From contig CAVFYJ010000020.1 of NCBI GenBank assembly GCA_963626545.1, positions 1 through 39,094 of the forward strand: DNA of 39,094 nucleotides. The letters run 5' to 3'. Positions 1 through 6,980 of the stretch are shown here, in pieces (positions within the stretch are counted from its first letter, which is position 1; every line of letters begins with the position of its first letter). The notes below the pieces were generated by a model. The model searched no databases, was not told the origin of the DNA, and saw only the letters and a program-made list of their open reading frames with translations. The stretch is from Anthropogastromicrobium sp963626545. Lineage in GTDB: Bacteria; Bacillota; Clostridia; Lachnospirales; Lachnospiraceae. The translations under genes were made by a program, and so were the position numbers.

Positions 1-988
1 AAAAGTGTTTGATTTTTCGCTTTTTATTTCGAAGATTTGCCAGTTCTGCAAAGGCCGGCTCGACCTCTTCGTGATAAAAGTCAATTACCGGACTCATGGA
101 ACCGATTGCTCTTCCATCAGATGTATGAAAACAGTCCAAGATTCCGGTATCCACTCCAATACAATTCGTTGTTGCAGGCTGCTGTCTGGCGGAATCATAC
201 GACCATCCAATTCGAAGTTTTCCCTTTCGTATCTGCATCAGAACCGTTCCCGCCATCTTGTTGCACTGAATCTTATGTAAAGAATGACTGCTGGTATCAA
301 TCGGAATTGTGATGCGTTGTCTTGTTTTGAGCGGATTTGTAATCATGATTACATAGGGCATTTTGGTATCGGTTGACTGTTCGATCTTCATCAAACGAGA
401 ATCCAATGGAACGGATACAAAACGAAGCTTGGGAAGCCGATATTCCAATGATTTTGAAGCGTATCGCTCCTGAAACTCCATCTGCAGACCCAAAAACTCC
501 TTTTCGGACAGCTCATGCAGTGTTTTTACGCAGTCCTCATAAAACGTGCCTTCTATCTGTTGCATCGTTTCTTCCATCTTTTGTTTTGAACATCCCATGA
601 TTGACATGGCAAACAATACCTTTGACTGGGCGAATATCCCCATCCCTTCTGACAAAAGATCAAGCCGAATATTGTTCAAACGACTTGATACCTGCACGAC
701 TGCCGCATCAAATGCATTCTGGCAAAACGCAGAGTTGATTCCTTCCGGACGAATGGCCTTTTCCAGCTTTCGCATTTCTGGATCTTTCTTATCGTTCTTT
801 ACCAGTTGAAGTACGATAGCAGGATTCTTTTCTAATAGCTCAATGTTACGATTGATGAGCGCCGTATACGAATTCTGCATCTGCTGCAAGGTAACAAGCT
901 TTTCTTTATTCGGCTGGCCATATAGAAAAACACTCTTTGTAATGGTAGTCTGAAAAGAACTGTTCTTTTTCTTTCTTGCCTTTTGCAT
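1..988 (-). CDS. tnpB: TnpB-like protein of an IS200/IS605 element, 3' part outside window
   Basis: The minus strand is open from an ATG at 988 to the window edge, giving 329 codons with no stop. The start has a strong ribosome site (GGAGGGG, close to the ATG) and lies 14 bp after the tnpA stop, so the two genes are probably co-transcribed. The end of the visible part contains IGVDTG (Asp at about residue 280), which fits the first RuvC-like catalytic motif of TnpB. In the family TnpB is an RNA-guided nuclease that cuts the donor joint left by TnpA. The remaining RuvC motifs and the zinc finger would lie outside the window. The N-terminal part before the first Asp is much longer than in compact TnpBs such as that of ISDra2 (first Asp near 190), suggesting the larger TnpB-related type. 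The RuvC call rests on a single motif plus the tnpA neighbour. Confidence 0.8.
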   Translation of the reverse strand, partial: MQKARKKKNSSFQTTITKSVFLYGQPNKEKLVTLQQMQNSYTALINRNIELLEKNPAIVLQLVKNDKKDPEMRKLEKAIRPEGINSAFCQNAFDAAVVQVSSRLNNIRLDLLSEGMGIFAQSKVLFAMSIMGCSKQKMEETMQQIEGTFYEDCVKTLHELSEKEFLGLQMEFQERYASKSLEYRLPKLRFVSVPLDSRLMKIEQSTDTKMPYVIMITNPLKTRQRITIPIDTSSHSLHKIQCNKMAGTVLMQIRKGKLRIGWSYDSARQQPATTNCIGVDTGILDCFHTSDGRAIGSMSPVIDFYHEEVEPAFAELANLRNKKRKIKHF

Positions 989-1002
989 AGCCCCTCCTTT
1001 CA

Positions 1003-1416
1003 TCAGTACTGTTTTGACTGGTGTTCGATATACTTACGAATGGTCTCTTCTGAGATGTCTCCAATTGTTTCCAGATAGTAAGAATGGTTCCAAAGCTCTC
1101 CTTTCCACAGCTGTTGGCGTAAGTCTGGAAACTTTTCGTACATCTTTCGGCCTGTGATTCCCTTTAAGTATTGCACAATTAAGGACGGAGACAGCTTTGG
1201 TGGAGCAGATACAAAAAGATGGACATGATCCCCTTCTCCTGATTCAAACTCAGCAACTTCAAATCCTTTCTCGTTTGCAATCTCCTGAATCAGCTCCCTC
1301 ATATAGGATTCCACTTCGGGAGTAATGATCTTTCGGCGGTATTTTACAGACCATACAATGTGATAGTTGATGTTATACACACAGGTACGTGCGTGTTTTA
1401 AATTATCTTTTTTCAT
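1003..1416 (-). CDS. tnpA: IS200/IS605 family transposase TnpA (HUH/Y1)
   Basis: A small single-strand-specific transposase of about 137 residues, the usual size for IS200-type TnpA. The HUH pair is visible as HVHLF in the middle of the protein, and the C-terminal part has the segment SYYLETIGDISEETIRKYI, which carries the expected catalytic tyrosine region. N-terminal YHIVWSVKYRR is also typical. TnpA excises and inserts the element as single-stranded circles, recognising hairpins near its ends. An in-frame GTG at 1422 is an alternative start, but the ATG at 1416 is preferred because the promoter -10 box ends only 7 bases before it. No ribosome site is visible. tnpB follows 14 bp downstream. 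Confidence 0.92.
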   Translation of the reverse strand: MKKDNLKHARTCVYNINYHIVWSVKYRRKIITPEVESYMRELIQEIANEKGFEVAEFESGEGDHVHLFVSAPPKLSPSLIVQYLKGITGRKMYEKFPDLRQQLWKGELWNHSYYLETIGDISEETIRKYIEHQSKQY

Positions 1417-1422
1417 ACACAC

Positions 1423-1451
1423 AGTATATCATATATTATATATAAAGTCAA
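1423..1451 (-). promoter_or_regulatory. Promoter of tnpA, next to the start codon
   Basis: TTGACT (1446-1451), a 17-base spacer, then TATACT (1423-1428) on the minus strand: near-consensus sigma-A boxes. The predicted transcript start falls on or beside the tnpA ATG at 1416, so the message would be leaderless or nearly so. Confidence 0.7.
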
Positions 1452-1635
1452 TAAATTATTAGTTTTTTCTACTACGCACAGTATTGTTTTAAATAAATAA
1501 CAATAACATAAGAAGCCATCGCCACCCGAATCCTTCCTATATTTTTCTGCCGAAGACAGTTTCGTTTTTTGGAACACAAAAAACTTCACGCCTTCAGCAG
1601 ATTTATGGTATGATAAAAGCAAGCGGCGCTTTCAT

Positions 1636-1680
1636 CTCGGTCATTGAATGGCCGAGGATTCCCGCGCCAGATTCCTAAAA
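1636..1680. repeat. Dispersed hairpin repeat, copy 1 (short form)
   Basis: A 21-base hairpin (1636-1656: 9-bp stem with one G-U, 3-base loop) followed by GATTCCCGCGCCAGATTCC. The same block occurs at 13523-13574 and 20828-20880, and the hairpin part at 39017-39046. This copy lacks the GGTCAATAA prefix of the others. It lies about 220 bp upstream of tnpA, where the left end of the insertion element would be, so it may be an element end (inference). Confidence 0.7.
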
Positions 1681-1695
1681 GAAATGGTAAAAATA

Positions 1696-1740
1696 GGGAT
1701 CAGGGAAAAATGGCTTTTTCCCTAGTCCCATTGGCTTAGC
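1696..1740. repeat. Covarying palindromic hairpin, copy 1, downstream of hsp20
   Basis: Inverted repeat with 15-bp arms (1696-1710 and 1715-1729) around a 4-base loop; the arms contain AGGGAAAAA and TTTTTCCCT, with one C-A mismatch and one G-U. It lies about 27 bp beyond the hsp20 stop codon and could end that transcript. Three relatives are at 2479-2523, 4201-4247 and 6687-6733. Confidence 0.75.
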
Positions 1741-1766
1741 AGTCGATATTCATGATTGATTATCCA

Positions 1767-2228
1767 TTACCCTTCAATTGCGATATGCTTCTTCTCTTCT
1801 ACTACCGGCTTTGCTTCCTTCTTTGCAACGGTTACCGTCAGCATACCATGCTCAAAGTGAGCCTTGATATTGTTCTCAGTTGTATCCTTGCCAACATAGT
1901 AGCTTCTCTGACAGGAACCTGCATAACGCTCTCTTCTTAAGTACTTGCCGGTCTTCTTATCCTTCTCGTCCTCGTCAAGACCCTTCTCAGCGCTGACTAC
2001 CAGATAACCATCCTTCAGATCAACCTGTACTTCATCTTTCTTAAATCCCGGAAGATCAATCTCAACTTCATACTTATCATCGAATTCCTTGATATCGGTC
2101 TTCATCAGATTTGCTGCATGATGTCCATACAGCTTACGCTCTGCGTTTCCCTCTGCTCTGTCATCTATAAATGGAAATTCAAAAAAATCATTAAAGAAAT
2201 TGTCACTAAAAATACTCGGTACTAACAT
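1767..2228 (-). CDS. hsp20: Small heat shock protein, Hsp20/alpha-crystallin family
   Basis: An ATP-independent holdase that keeps unfolding proteins soluble in the cytoplasm. The 153-residue product opens with MLVPSIFSDNFFNDFF, the usual short N-terminal arm, and continues into an alpha-crystallin domain with the recognisable stretches EVEIDLPGFKKDEVQVDL and GMLTVTVAKKEAKP. The start at 2228 is chosen because AAAGGAG stands 9 bases before this ATG; an in-frame TTG at 2234 would leave too little space. A CIRCE element over the promoter (2399-2441) indicates repression by HrcA. A hairpin repeat follows the stop. Confidence 0.95.
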   Translation of the reverse strand: MLVPSIFSDNFFNDFFEFPFIDDRAEGNAERKLYGHHAANLMKTDIKEFDDKYEVEIDLPGFKKDEVQVDLKDGYLVVSAEKGLDEDEKDKKTGKYLRRERYAGSCQRSYYVGKDTTENNIKAHFEHGMLTVTVAKKEAKPVVEEKKHIAIEG

Positions 2229-2398
2229 AATCAAAATCTCCTTTCAAATCACTCATCATTATTTTCCAGTTTGTTTTCATCCGCAGCCTTGCTGTTTCCA
2301 AACTTCAGATCAGATACTCCTTGAAGAGTTCGAACTCGGAACGCCTAACTTTTTTGTTCCTTTCTGTTCTCTCTGTACCTCTCTTTTGTTCTAGCTGT

Positions 2399-2427
2399 AC
2401 TATAGCACGTATCATTAGCAATGTCAA
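2399..2427 (-). promoter_or_regulatory. hsp20 promoter, sigma-A type
   Basis: Minus-strand TTGACA (2422-2427), 17-base spacer and TATAGT (2399-2404). The -35 box and upstream end of the spacer lie inside the CIRCE element. The expected start near 2392 gives a leader of roughly 160 bases before the ATG at 2228; the leader contains a perfect 12-bp palindrome, GAGTTCGAACTC (2326-2337). Confidence 0.85.
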
Positions 2428-2441
2428 GTGTTGAGTGCTAA
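2415..2441. promoter_or_regulatory. CIRCE element (HrcA operator)
   Basis: TTAGCAATG - 9 bases - GAGTGCTAA. The right half-site is a perfect match to the CIRCE consensus (TTAGCACTC-N9-GAGTGCTAA); the left half keeps the first six bases. HrcA binds this element and represses chaperone genes at normal temperature. Its overlap with the -35 box fits direct blocking of polymerase. Confidence 0.88.
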
Positions 2442-2478
2442 TTTTTTGTGAAGATTTTGTGAACTCAATACTAATTCA

Positions 2479-2523
2479 GCCAATGGGGACAGGGAAAATG
2501 ACTTTTTCCCTGTCCCCATTGGC
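2479..2523. repeat. Covarying palindromic hairpin, copy 2, perfect 20-bp arms
   Basis: Arms 2479-2498 and 2504-2523 are fully complementary around a 5-base loop. The unit ends at the base next to the stop codon of the ATPase gene at 2524, so it would fold at the very 3' end of that message. Core GGGGACAGGG pairs with CCCTGTCCCC; the equivalent bases in the other copies change in pairs. Confidence 0.85.
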
Positions 2524-4113
2524 TTATTCTTTCTCGTACTTTTCAATTATACACTGATGTTCTTTACTATTTTTATCATAATTAATTCCCACTAATAGAA
2601 TATCCCCAGTATAGCCAAGAATGGAAGAAGGATACTTTTTGTCCGTGATCTGCTTCAATGCCGTCTGTGCATTTTGATTCCACTTCAGCTCTACGATCAT
2701 CGCAGGATACTCTTCTTTGTATTCTGGCTTTGGCACAAACACAAAATCAGCAAAGCCGCGTCCTGTCGGCAATTCTCGAACTGGTTTAAAATAATATTGC
2801 ATTGCACTCAAATAGGCGATTGCAAGCACGCTGCTCAACGAATTTTCATTGTTGTACTGAATGACTGATACATATTGGTTATGAATTTTTTCCATTTGTT
2901 CCGCAACCGCAGCACCATCCATATCTAATGTAGCATCCAACAGATTTTCAGATTCCTGCTGAAATAACAGCATTTCATTCCAGGATCTGCTCTCAACCGC
3001 CATTGTCAATTCCTGCCGAATTTCCTCATTTGGCACAAAGGCCACTTTTTTTATTTCATTATAGCCAAGATAGCCCAAATGAATCATGTAAGTTAATACT
3101 TCATCTTTGCTCTTTATATTGACTGCATCGTTTTTAAACGTTGCTGTATTTACTTTTACTTCTGCACCTGAGAGCATTTCAATAATAGCTGTTTTTAATC
3201 CGTCGTAATTTCTATTTATCAACGGAACAATTACTTCATAAGAAGCCGTTTCTGACCAATAGCTCTTAAATTCTCCTCTAAGCATTACGCTGACAACTGC
3301 TCTCGGATTATAGACTTGATATTCTTTTAAAAGATACCCATCATACCATCGCTTCACTTTCTCAAAATCCTGATGATATTCTTCTGACAGTTTTTTTACT
3401 TCAACTTCAGTAAAACCGACATATGGCGCCAACTTACTTGCACTTAACATAGTAAACTCATCAAAATTATTTAATGCCGACTGTGTCTTTTCCTTTTTGA
3501 TCGGAAGAATACCAGTTAGGTATGCAAGTTGAATATATTTTGTCGGCTCTGTTCCTTTAAACATTCCGCGCAAAAACATAATGTAGTCATCCTGTACTTT
3601 GCTGTTTGTTGCTGCATCACGGATAAGAACATCCCATTCATCTATAATGATAATAAATTTCTGTCCTGTTTTCTCCTTAACTCTCGAAAGCGCATCCGAT
3701 AGATGAGATACTTCTGGCGGCAGAATTCCTGGATAAATCTCACGCAGTTCGCCCATTACGGAATCTGTAACAAATTCTACTATATGATCTGCGTCATTGC
3801 AATTCGCCAAAAACCACTGGATATCAATATGAATTACATCATATTGATTCAGATGCTTTTTAAAATCTGCAGCTTTGCTAATTTCAAGTCCTGAAAACAT
3901 TTTTTCTGATGCTGCGCCTTTGCTATAATATGCCGCTAACATATTCGCCGTATATGACTTTCCGAATCGGCGTGGTCGGCTATTACAGATAAGAGCCTCT
4001 GTTGTATCAAGAACACTATTGGTATACTCAATCAAACCGGTCTTATCCACATAAATCTTGGAATTCAGCGCAACCTGAAATGCACTATTATCGGGGTTTA
4101 CAAATCTTCCCAT
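2524..4113 (-). CDS. AAA-ATPase-like protein with C-terminal PD-(D/E)XK nuclease-like domain
   Basis: A 529-residue protein matching the common two-domain family AAA-ATPase_like (PF09820) plus PDDEXK_9 (PF08011). The N-terminal part has a P-loop variant, RPRRFGKS (46-53), and a Walker B-like strand FIIIIDEWD near residue 155. The C-terminal part has GRGFADFVFVPKPEY followed by MIVELKWNQ, where the Asp and the ELK triad fit a PD-(D/E)XK nuclease fold. The role of the family is not established; it is often present in several copies in gut Firmicutes and Bacteroidetes genomes and has been linked to mobile or defence functions by inference only. AAAGGAG lies 11 bases before the ATG. The stop codon touches hairpin repeat copy 2. 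The isolated position among repeats suggests an accessory gene. Confidence 0.9.
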   Translation of the reverse strand: MGRFVNPDNSAFQVALNSKIYVDKTGLIEYTNSVLDTTEALICNSRPRRFGKSYTANMLAAYYSKGAASEKMFSGLEISKAADFKKHLNQYDVIHIDIQWFLANCNDADHIVEFVTDSVMGELREIYPGILPPEVSHLSDALSRVKEKTGQKFIIIIDEWDVLIRDAATNSKVQDDYIMFLRGMFKGTEPTKYIQLAYLTGILPIKKEKTQSALNNFDEFTMLSASKLAPYVGFTEVEVKKLSEEYHQDFEKVKRWYDGYLLKEYQVYNPRAVVSVMLRGEFKSYWSETASYEVIVPLINRNYDGLKTAIIEMLSGAEVKVNTATFKNDAVNIKSKDEVLTYMIHLGYLGYNEIKKVAFVPNEEIRQELTMAVESRSWNEMLLFQQESENLLDATLDMDGAAVAEQMEKIHNQYVSVIQYNNENSLSSVLAIAYLSAMQYYFKPVRELPTGRGFADFVFVPKPEYKEEYPAMIVELKWNQNAQTALKQITDKKYPSSILGYTGDILLVGINYDKNSKEHQCIIEKYEKE

Positions 4114-4155
4114 ACGATCCAGACTCCTTTCTTGTTTTTCGGATACACTTCATTT

Positions 4156-4184
4156 TTTATGCTTTGATTTTACCATCTAGTCAA
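4156..4184 (-). promoter_or_regulatory. Candidate promoter of the AAA-ATPase gene
   Basis: TTGACT (4179-4184), 17-base spacer, CATAAA (4156-4161) on the minus strand, about 40 bases upstream of the ATG at 4113. The -35 is good and the -10 weak. Confidence 0.5.
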
Positions 4185-4200
4185 CAAAATAGCAAGTTAC

Positions 4201-4247
4201 GCCAACGGGGCCAGGGAAAAAGCCATTTTTCCCTGGCCCCACCAATT
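4201..4247. repeat. Covarying palindromic hairpin, copy 3
   Basis: Arms 4207-4221 and 4226-4240 pair perfectly (15 bp) around GCCA. Core GGGGCCAGGG / CCCTGGCCCC. It lies about 45 bp beyond the stop of the AraC-type gene on the minus strand and is followed on the plus strand by ATTTTTT, so it could stop transcripts from either side. Confidence 0.8.
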
Positions 4248-4288
4248 TTTTAATCGTTCGTATGCTTCTTCAAATGCTTCATCTTCTT

Positions 4289-5152
4289 CTACCAACTTTT
4301 CCGCTCTCCGCTAGTTTTCCGCCGATATTCACCCGGCGTCATACCCGTATAGCGCCGAAACACCTTTGAAAAATAGTTGCCGTTTGCAAAGCCATTTTGA
4401 ATGGCGATCGCTTCAATGGTGTCAGCATCTCCAAGCAAATCATTCATTGCCGACTGGATGCGCAATTGATTTAAATAGTGAATGGGTGACATTCCCCATT
4501 CGCTGCGAAACGAACGCGAAAGGTGCTCTGGCGAGAGCTGTAAGCGTTTTGCCACTTCATCAATACCACTAAGCGTTGCAAATTCTCTTTCCATCAAGAG
4601 CGCTGCCTGTCCGGCAACACTTTCTTTTTGTGAGGAAGCCGGATGCAGCTGCTGACGTAACAATTCACACAAAAATCCATAAAGAAATTCGCCGCCCTCA
4701 TATGGAACCAAATGACCACCATTGATCATACGTTTTTGCAGAGCGAATGCTTTTGAAATGACGCTCGCCTGCGGATCCACAAAAAGAATACCGCCACAGC
4801 ACTCATACAGCTTTTTGCAGAAAGGCAGAACTGCAGTTCCATCAAAATGAAGATATAAAAATTCCCATGGCACATCTGCTTTCTTTGGAAGATAATAGCA
4901 GCTTTTTTGAGGAACGGCTGTAAAAAAAGCAGTGCCGACAGGAAGCTCTATTGCCTGCCCGTCTGCCTCGAACATTCCACAGCCGGACAATGTATATTGG
5001 AAGAGATAGCCACAGTAATCCGGACGCTTGCTATTGTCAAAAAAATACGATTCCTGAAAACGACTTTCAATGCCGCCATCAAGAAGAACCATCGGTTCAT
5101 TTTCCAATCCTCCGAGGTTTAAAACACCGAATACACCTTTTGTATAGTCCAT
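4289..5152 (-). CDS. AraC family transcriptional regulator
   Basis: About 287 residues. The N-terminal half is a cupin-like sensing domain (FQYTLSGCGMFEADGQAIEL, then WEFLYLHFDG), and the C-terminal 100 residues form two helix-turn-helix units: IDEVAKRLQLSPEHLSRSFR and AIAIQNGFANGNYFSKVFRR, followed by the family ending YTGMTPGEYRR. Such regulators usually respond to a sugar. It is transcribed divergently from the GH27 gene across a shared 180-bp promoter region, so it probably controls that gene (inference). GAGGGG precedes the start at a suitable distance; an in-frame TTG one codon upstream is the alternative. Confidence 0.93.
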   Translation of the reverse strand: MDYTKGVFGVLNLGGLENEPMVLLDGGIESRFQESYFFDNSKRPDYCGYLFQYTLSGCGMFEADGQAIELPVGTAFFTAVPQKSCYYLPKKADVPWEFLYLHFDGTAVLPFCKKLYECCGGILFVDPQASVISKAFALQKRMINGGHLVPYEGGEFLYGFLCELLRQQLHPASSQKESVAGQAALLMEREFATLSGIDEVAKRLQLSPEHLSRSFRSEWGMSPIHYLNQLRIQSAMNDLLGDADTIEAIAIQNGFANGNYFSKVFRRYTGMTPGEYRRKTSGERKSW

Positions 5153-5206
5153 CAAAAATTTACCCCTCTATGTCAAGATTCTAGTCTTTTCTTTTTCAAT
5201 AGAATT

Positions 5207-5235
5207 ATTATAATAAAAGATAAGGGAATAAACAA
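5207..5235 (-). promoter_or_regulatory. Promoter of the AraC-type regulator, overlapping the opposing -10 box
   Basis: Minus strand: TTGTTT (5230-5235), 17 bases, TATAAT (5207-5212). On the plus strand the same A/T block contains TATAAT at 5209-5214, a candidate -10 for the GH27 gene with only a weak -35 near 5186. The two -10 boxes overlap, so the divergent genes may compete for polymerase and the plus promoter may need an activator. Confidence 0.6.
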
Positions 5236-5299
5236 GAGTGTTTAAGAAGGAATCAAAAAGTTACCATTCACACAGCATGCGAACGGTACTGTCAAAAAT

Positions 5300-5318
5300 G
5301 CCGAGACACTCGGCTTTT
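5300..5318 (+). terminator. Small leader hairpin with T-run before the GH27 ribosome site
   Basis: GCCGAG-ACA-CTCGGC (5300-5314) is a perfect 6-bp stem followed at once by TTTT and then by AAGGAGG of the GH27 gene. It resembles a short intrinsic terminator placed as an attenuator, or a 5' stabilising hairpin. No competing antiterminator strand was seen. Confidence 0.4.
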
Positions 5319-5332
5319 ATAAGGAGGATCTC

Positions 5333-6649
5333 ATGAACAAGAATGATTTTGCACCATTGCCGCCGATGGGCTGGAACAGCTACGATTATTATGACACGAC
5401 GGTAAACGAGGAACAGGTAAAGGCAAATGCTGCTTATCAGGCAGCTCATTTAAAAGATGCCGGATACGAGTATGTGGTAGTCGATATTGAGTGGTATGCA
5501 AAGAAAGCTGGCTCCCAGAGAGACAAGTATCAGTATATTCCATATTCCGATCTGGCAATTGACGAGTATTCTCGTTTGCAGCCAGACCCAGAGCGTTTCC
5601 CATCATCCGCTGATGGATCTGGCTTTAAGGCGCTGGCTGATTATGTGCACAGCCTTGGCTTAAAGTTTGGTATTCACATCATGCGCGGTATTCCAAGAAT
5701 CGCAGCGCACACTCATATAGCAGTAAAGGGAACCGATTGGACCGCAAATATGATTGCAGATCCGAGCTCCATCTGCGGCTGGAATCCAGATATGTACGGC
5801 GTACGAAACTGCGAGGCTGGACAGGCGTACTACGATTCCTTACTGGAAATGTATGCTGAGTGGGGTGTTGATTTTATCAAATGCGATGATATCTGCAACA
5901 CGAACATTTATCCACACAATCCATACTCTGCATCCCATGAGGTTGAAATGCTGGCAAAGGCCATCAAGAAGTGTGGACGAAGCGTTGTTTTGTCCCTGTC
6001 ACCGGGACCGGCTCTGATCGAGAAGGCATGGCATTATGAAAACAATGCGAATATGTGGCGTATCACCGATGATTTCTGGGATAACTGGAAACTTTTAAAA
6101 AATATGTTTGAGCGCTGTGAGCTGTGGCAAAATCAGGTCTCCAGAGGCAATTATCCAGACTGCGACATGCTTCCAGTTGGAAAGCTCGGCAAGGGCTTTG
6201 GCGAGGAGCGTGATACTCGCTTTACAAAGGATGAGCAGCGCACAATGATGACACTGTGGTGTCTGTTTGGTTCCCCGCTTATGATCGGTGCCGAGCTGAC
6301 AAAGCTTGACGAGTGGACACTGAATCTGCTGACCAATAAGAAGGTCCTTTCCATGCTCACACCAGATTGCAAGCCTCATCAGATCGCAAGAGATGAGAAT
6401 CAGGCCGTATGGTCCGCCCATAATGAAAAGACAGGTCAAACCTTTGTTGCACTGTTTAACCTGTCTGAAGAAGTTCAAATTGTAAATGCAGATATTGAGC
6501 TGATCTTAGGCGCAGACGGCAGCAACCTGTATGAAGCCGATGCCGGTCTTTCCTTAGAGGAACTGTGGACTGGCAAGGTAGACAGCGCAGAGACCGCGAT
6601 CAGTGCAGAGCTTGCACCGCATAGCTGTGTTGTTTACGAGGTTAAGTAA
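5333..6649 (+). CDS. Glycoside hydrolase family 27 (alpha-galactosidase-like)
   Basis: A retaining glycosidase of 438 residues with the GH27 opening PPMGWNSYDYY, the motif GVDFIKCDD with Asp185 as the likely nucleophile, and RITDDFWDNW (Asp246/247) as the likely acid/base region, ahead of a C-terminal beta domain. The family contains alpha-galactosidases and alpha-N-acetylgalactosaminidases; substrate cannot be fixed from sequence alone. No signal peptide, so it acts in the cytoplasm on imported oligosaccharide. AAGGAGG stands at normal distance before the ATG. The divergent AraC gene is the probable regulator. No transporter is adjacent. Hairpin repeat copy 4 follows the stop and ends in a T-run. 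Confidence 0.9.
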   Translation: MNKNDFAPLPPMGWNSYDYYDTTVNEEQVKANAAYQAAHLKDAGYEYVVVDIEWYAKKAGSQRDKYQYIPYSDLAIDEYSRLQPDPERFPSSADGSGFKALADYVHSLGLKFGIHIMRGIPRIAAHTHIAVKGTDWTANMIADPSSICGWNPDMYGVRNCEAGQAYYDSLLEMYAEWGVDFIKCDDICNTNIYPHNPYSASHEVEMLAKAIKKCGRSVVLSLSPGPALIEKAWHYENNANMWRITDDFWDNWKLLKNMFERCELWQNQVSRGNYPDCDMLPVGKLGKGFGEERDTRFTKDEQRTMMTLWCLFGSPLMIGAELTKLDEWTLNLLTNKKVLSMLTPDCKPHQIARDENQAVWSAHNEKTGQTFVALFNLSEEVQIVNADIELILGADGSNLYEADAGLSLEELWTGKVDSAETAISAELAPHSCVVYEVK

Positions 6650-6686
6650 AAAAGGAACGGCTTAAAAATCAATCAATAAAGCAAAT

Positions 6687-6733
6687 AACCAATGGGGTCA
6701 GGAAAAAAGCCATTTTTCCCTGACCCCGTTTTT
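6687..6733 (+). repeat. Covarying palindromic hairpin, copy 4, with T-run (likely terminator)
   Basis: Arms 6694-6708 and 6713-6727 around GCCA, one A-C mismatch, core GGGGTCAGG / CCCTGACCCC, followed by GTTTTTA. About 45 bp after the GH27 stop. Of the four copies this one most resembles a classical intrinsic terminator in the direction of its gene. Confidence 0.75.
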
Positions 6734-6815
6734 ACATTTTATTTCGAATATCTGCCAATCGTTTCAAAGCAGCCAGTAATGTTTCATCTTTTTTTGCAAA
6801 ATGAAATTGTTGTGG
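6732..6815 (-). pseudogene. C-terminal scrap of a class I aminotransferase gene
   Basis: A minus-strand frame reads PQQFHFAKKDETLLAALKRL and ends with a stop. FxFAKKDETL...AL.RL is the typical last segment of PLP-dependent class I/II aminotransferases of the methionine/aspartate type. The frame is stopped 28 codons upstream and nothing recognisable precedes it. It abuts hairpin copy 4, so a deletion with one end at the repeat is likely. The identification rests on about 20 residues. Confidence 0.4.
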
Positions 6816-6936
6816 TCAATCTTTTTTGTAACACTTGTAGCTAAATTTTTTGAGGAATTGGTTCATTCAGTTTATCACCAGAAATAAGGACTGAAACGGA
6901 CTGTTTTTCTCATATTTTGAAATATCGGAAGTTTCA

Positions 6937-6964
6937 CAAAAGCGGTTCGACTCGTCTCGCCGCT
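6937..6964 (-). terminator. Probable terminator of the molybdenum operon, after modC
   Basis: Minus strand: AGCGG-CGA-loop-TCG-AA-CCGCT then TTTTG; an 8-bp stem with a 2-base bulge, 17 bases after the modC stop. The T-run is short, so strength is uncertain. Confidence 0.45.
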
Positions 6965-6980
6965 AATTTAGGTTACGATT

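Noticed and set aside
1413..1622. 69-codon minus-strand frame upstream of tnpA
   Set aside because: Its composition is unlike a protein family I recognise, it overlaps the tnpA promoter and start, and it has no ribosome site.
2326..2337. GAGTTCGAACTC palindrome as a regulator site
   Set aside because: A 12-bp palindrome in the hsp20 leader with no second copy and no known matching regulator; noted within the promoter entry only.
1696..6733. Hairpin repeats as a degenerate CRISPR array
   Set aside because: Spacing is irregular (hundreds to thousands of bases), each unit is self-complementary along its whole length and there are no spacers or cas genes.
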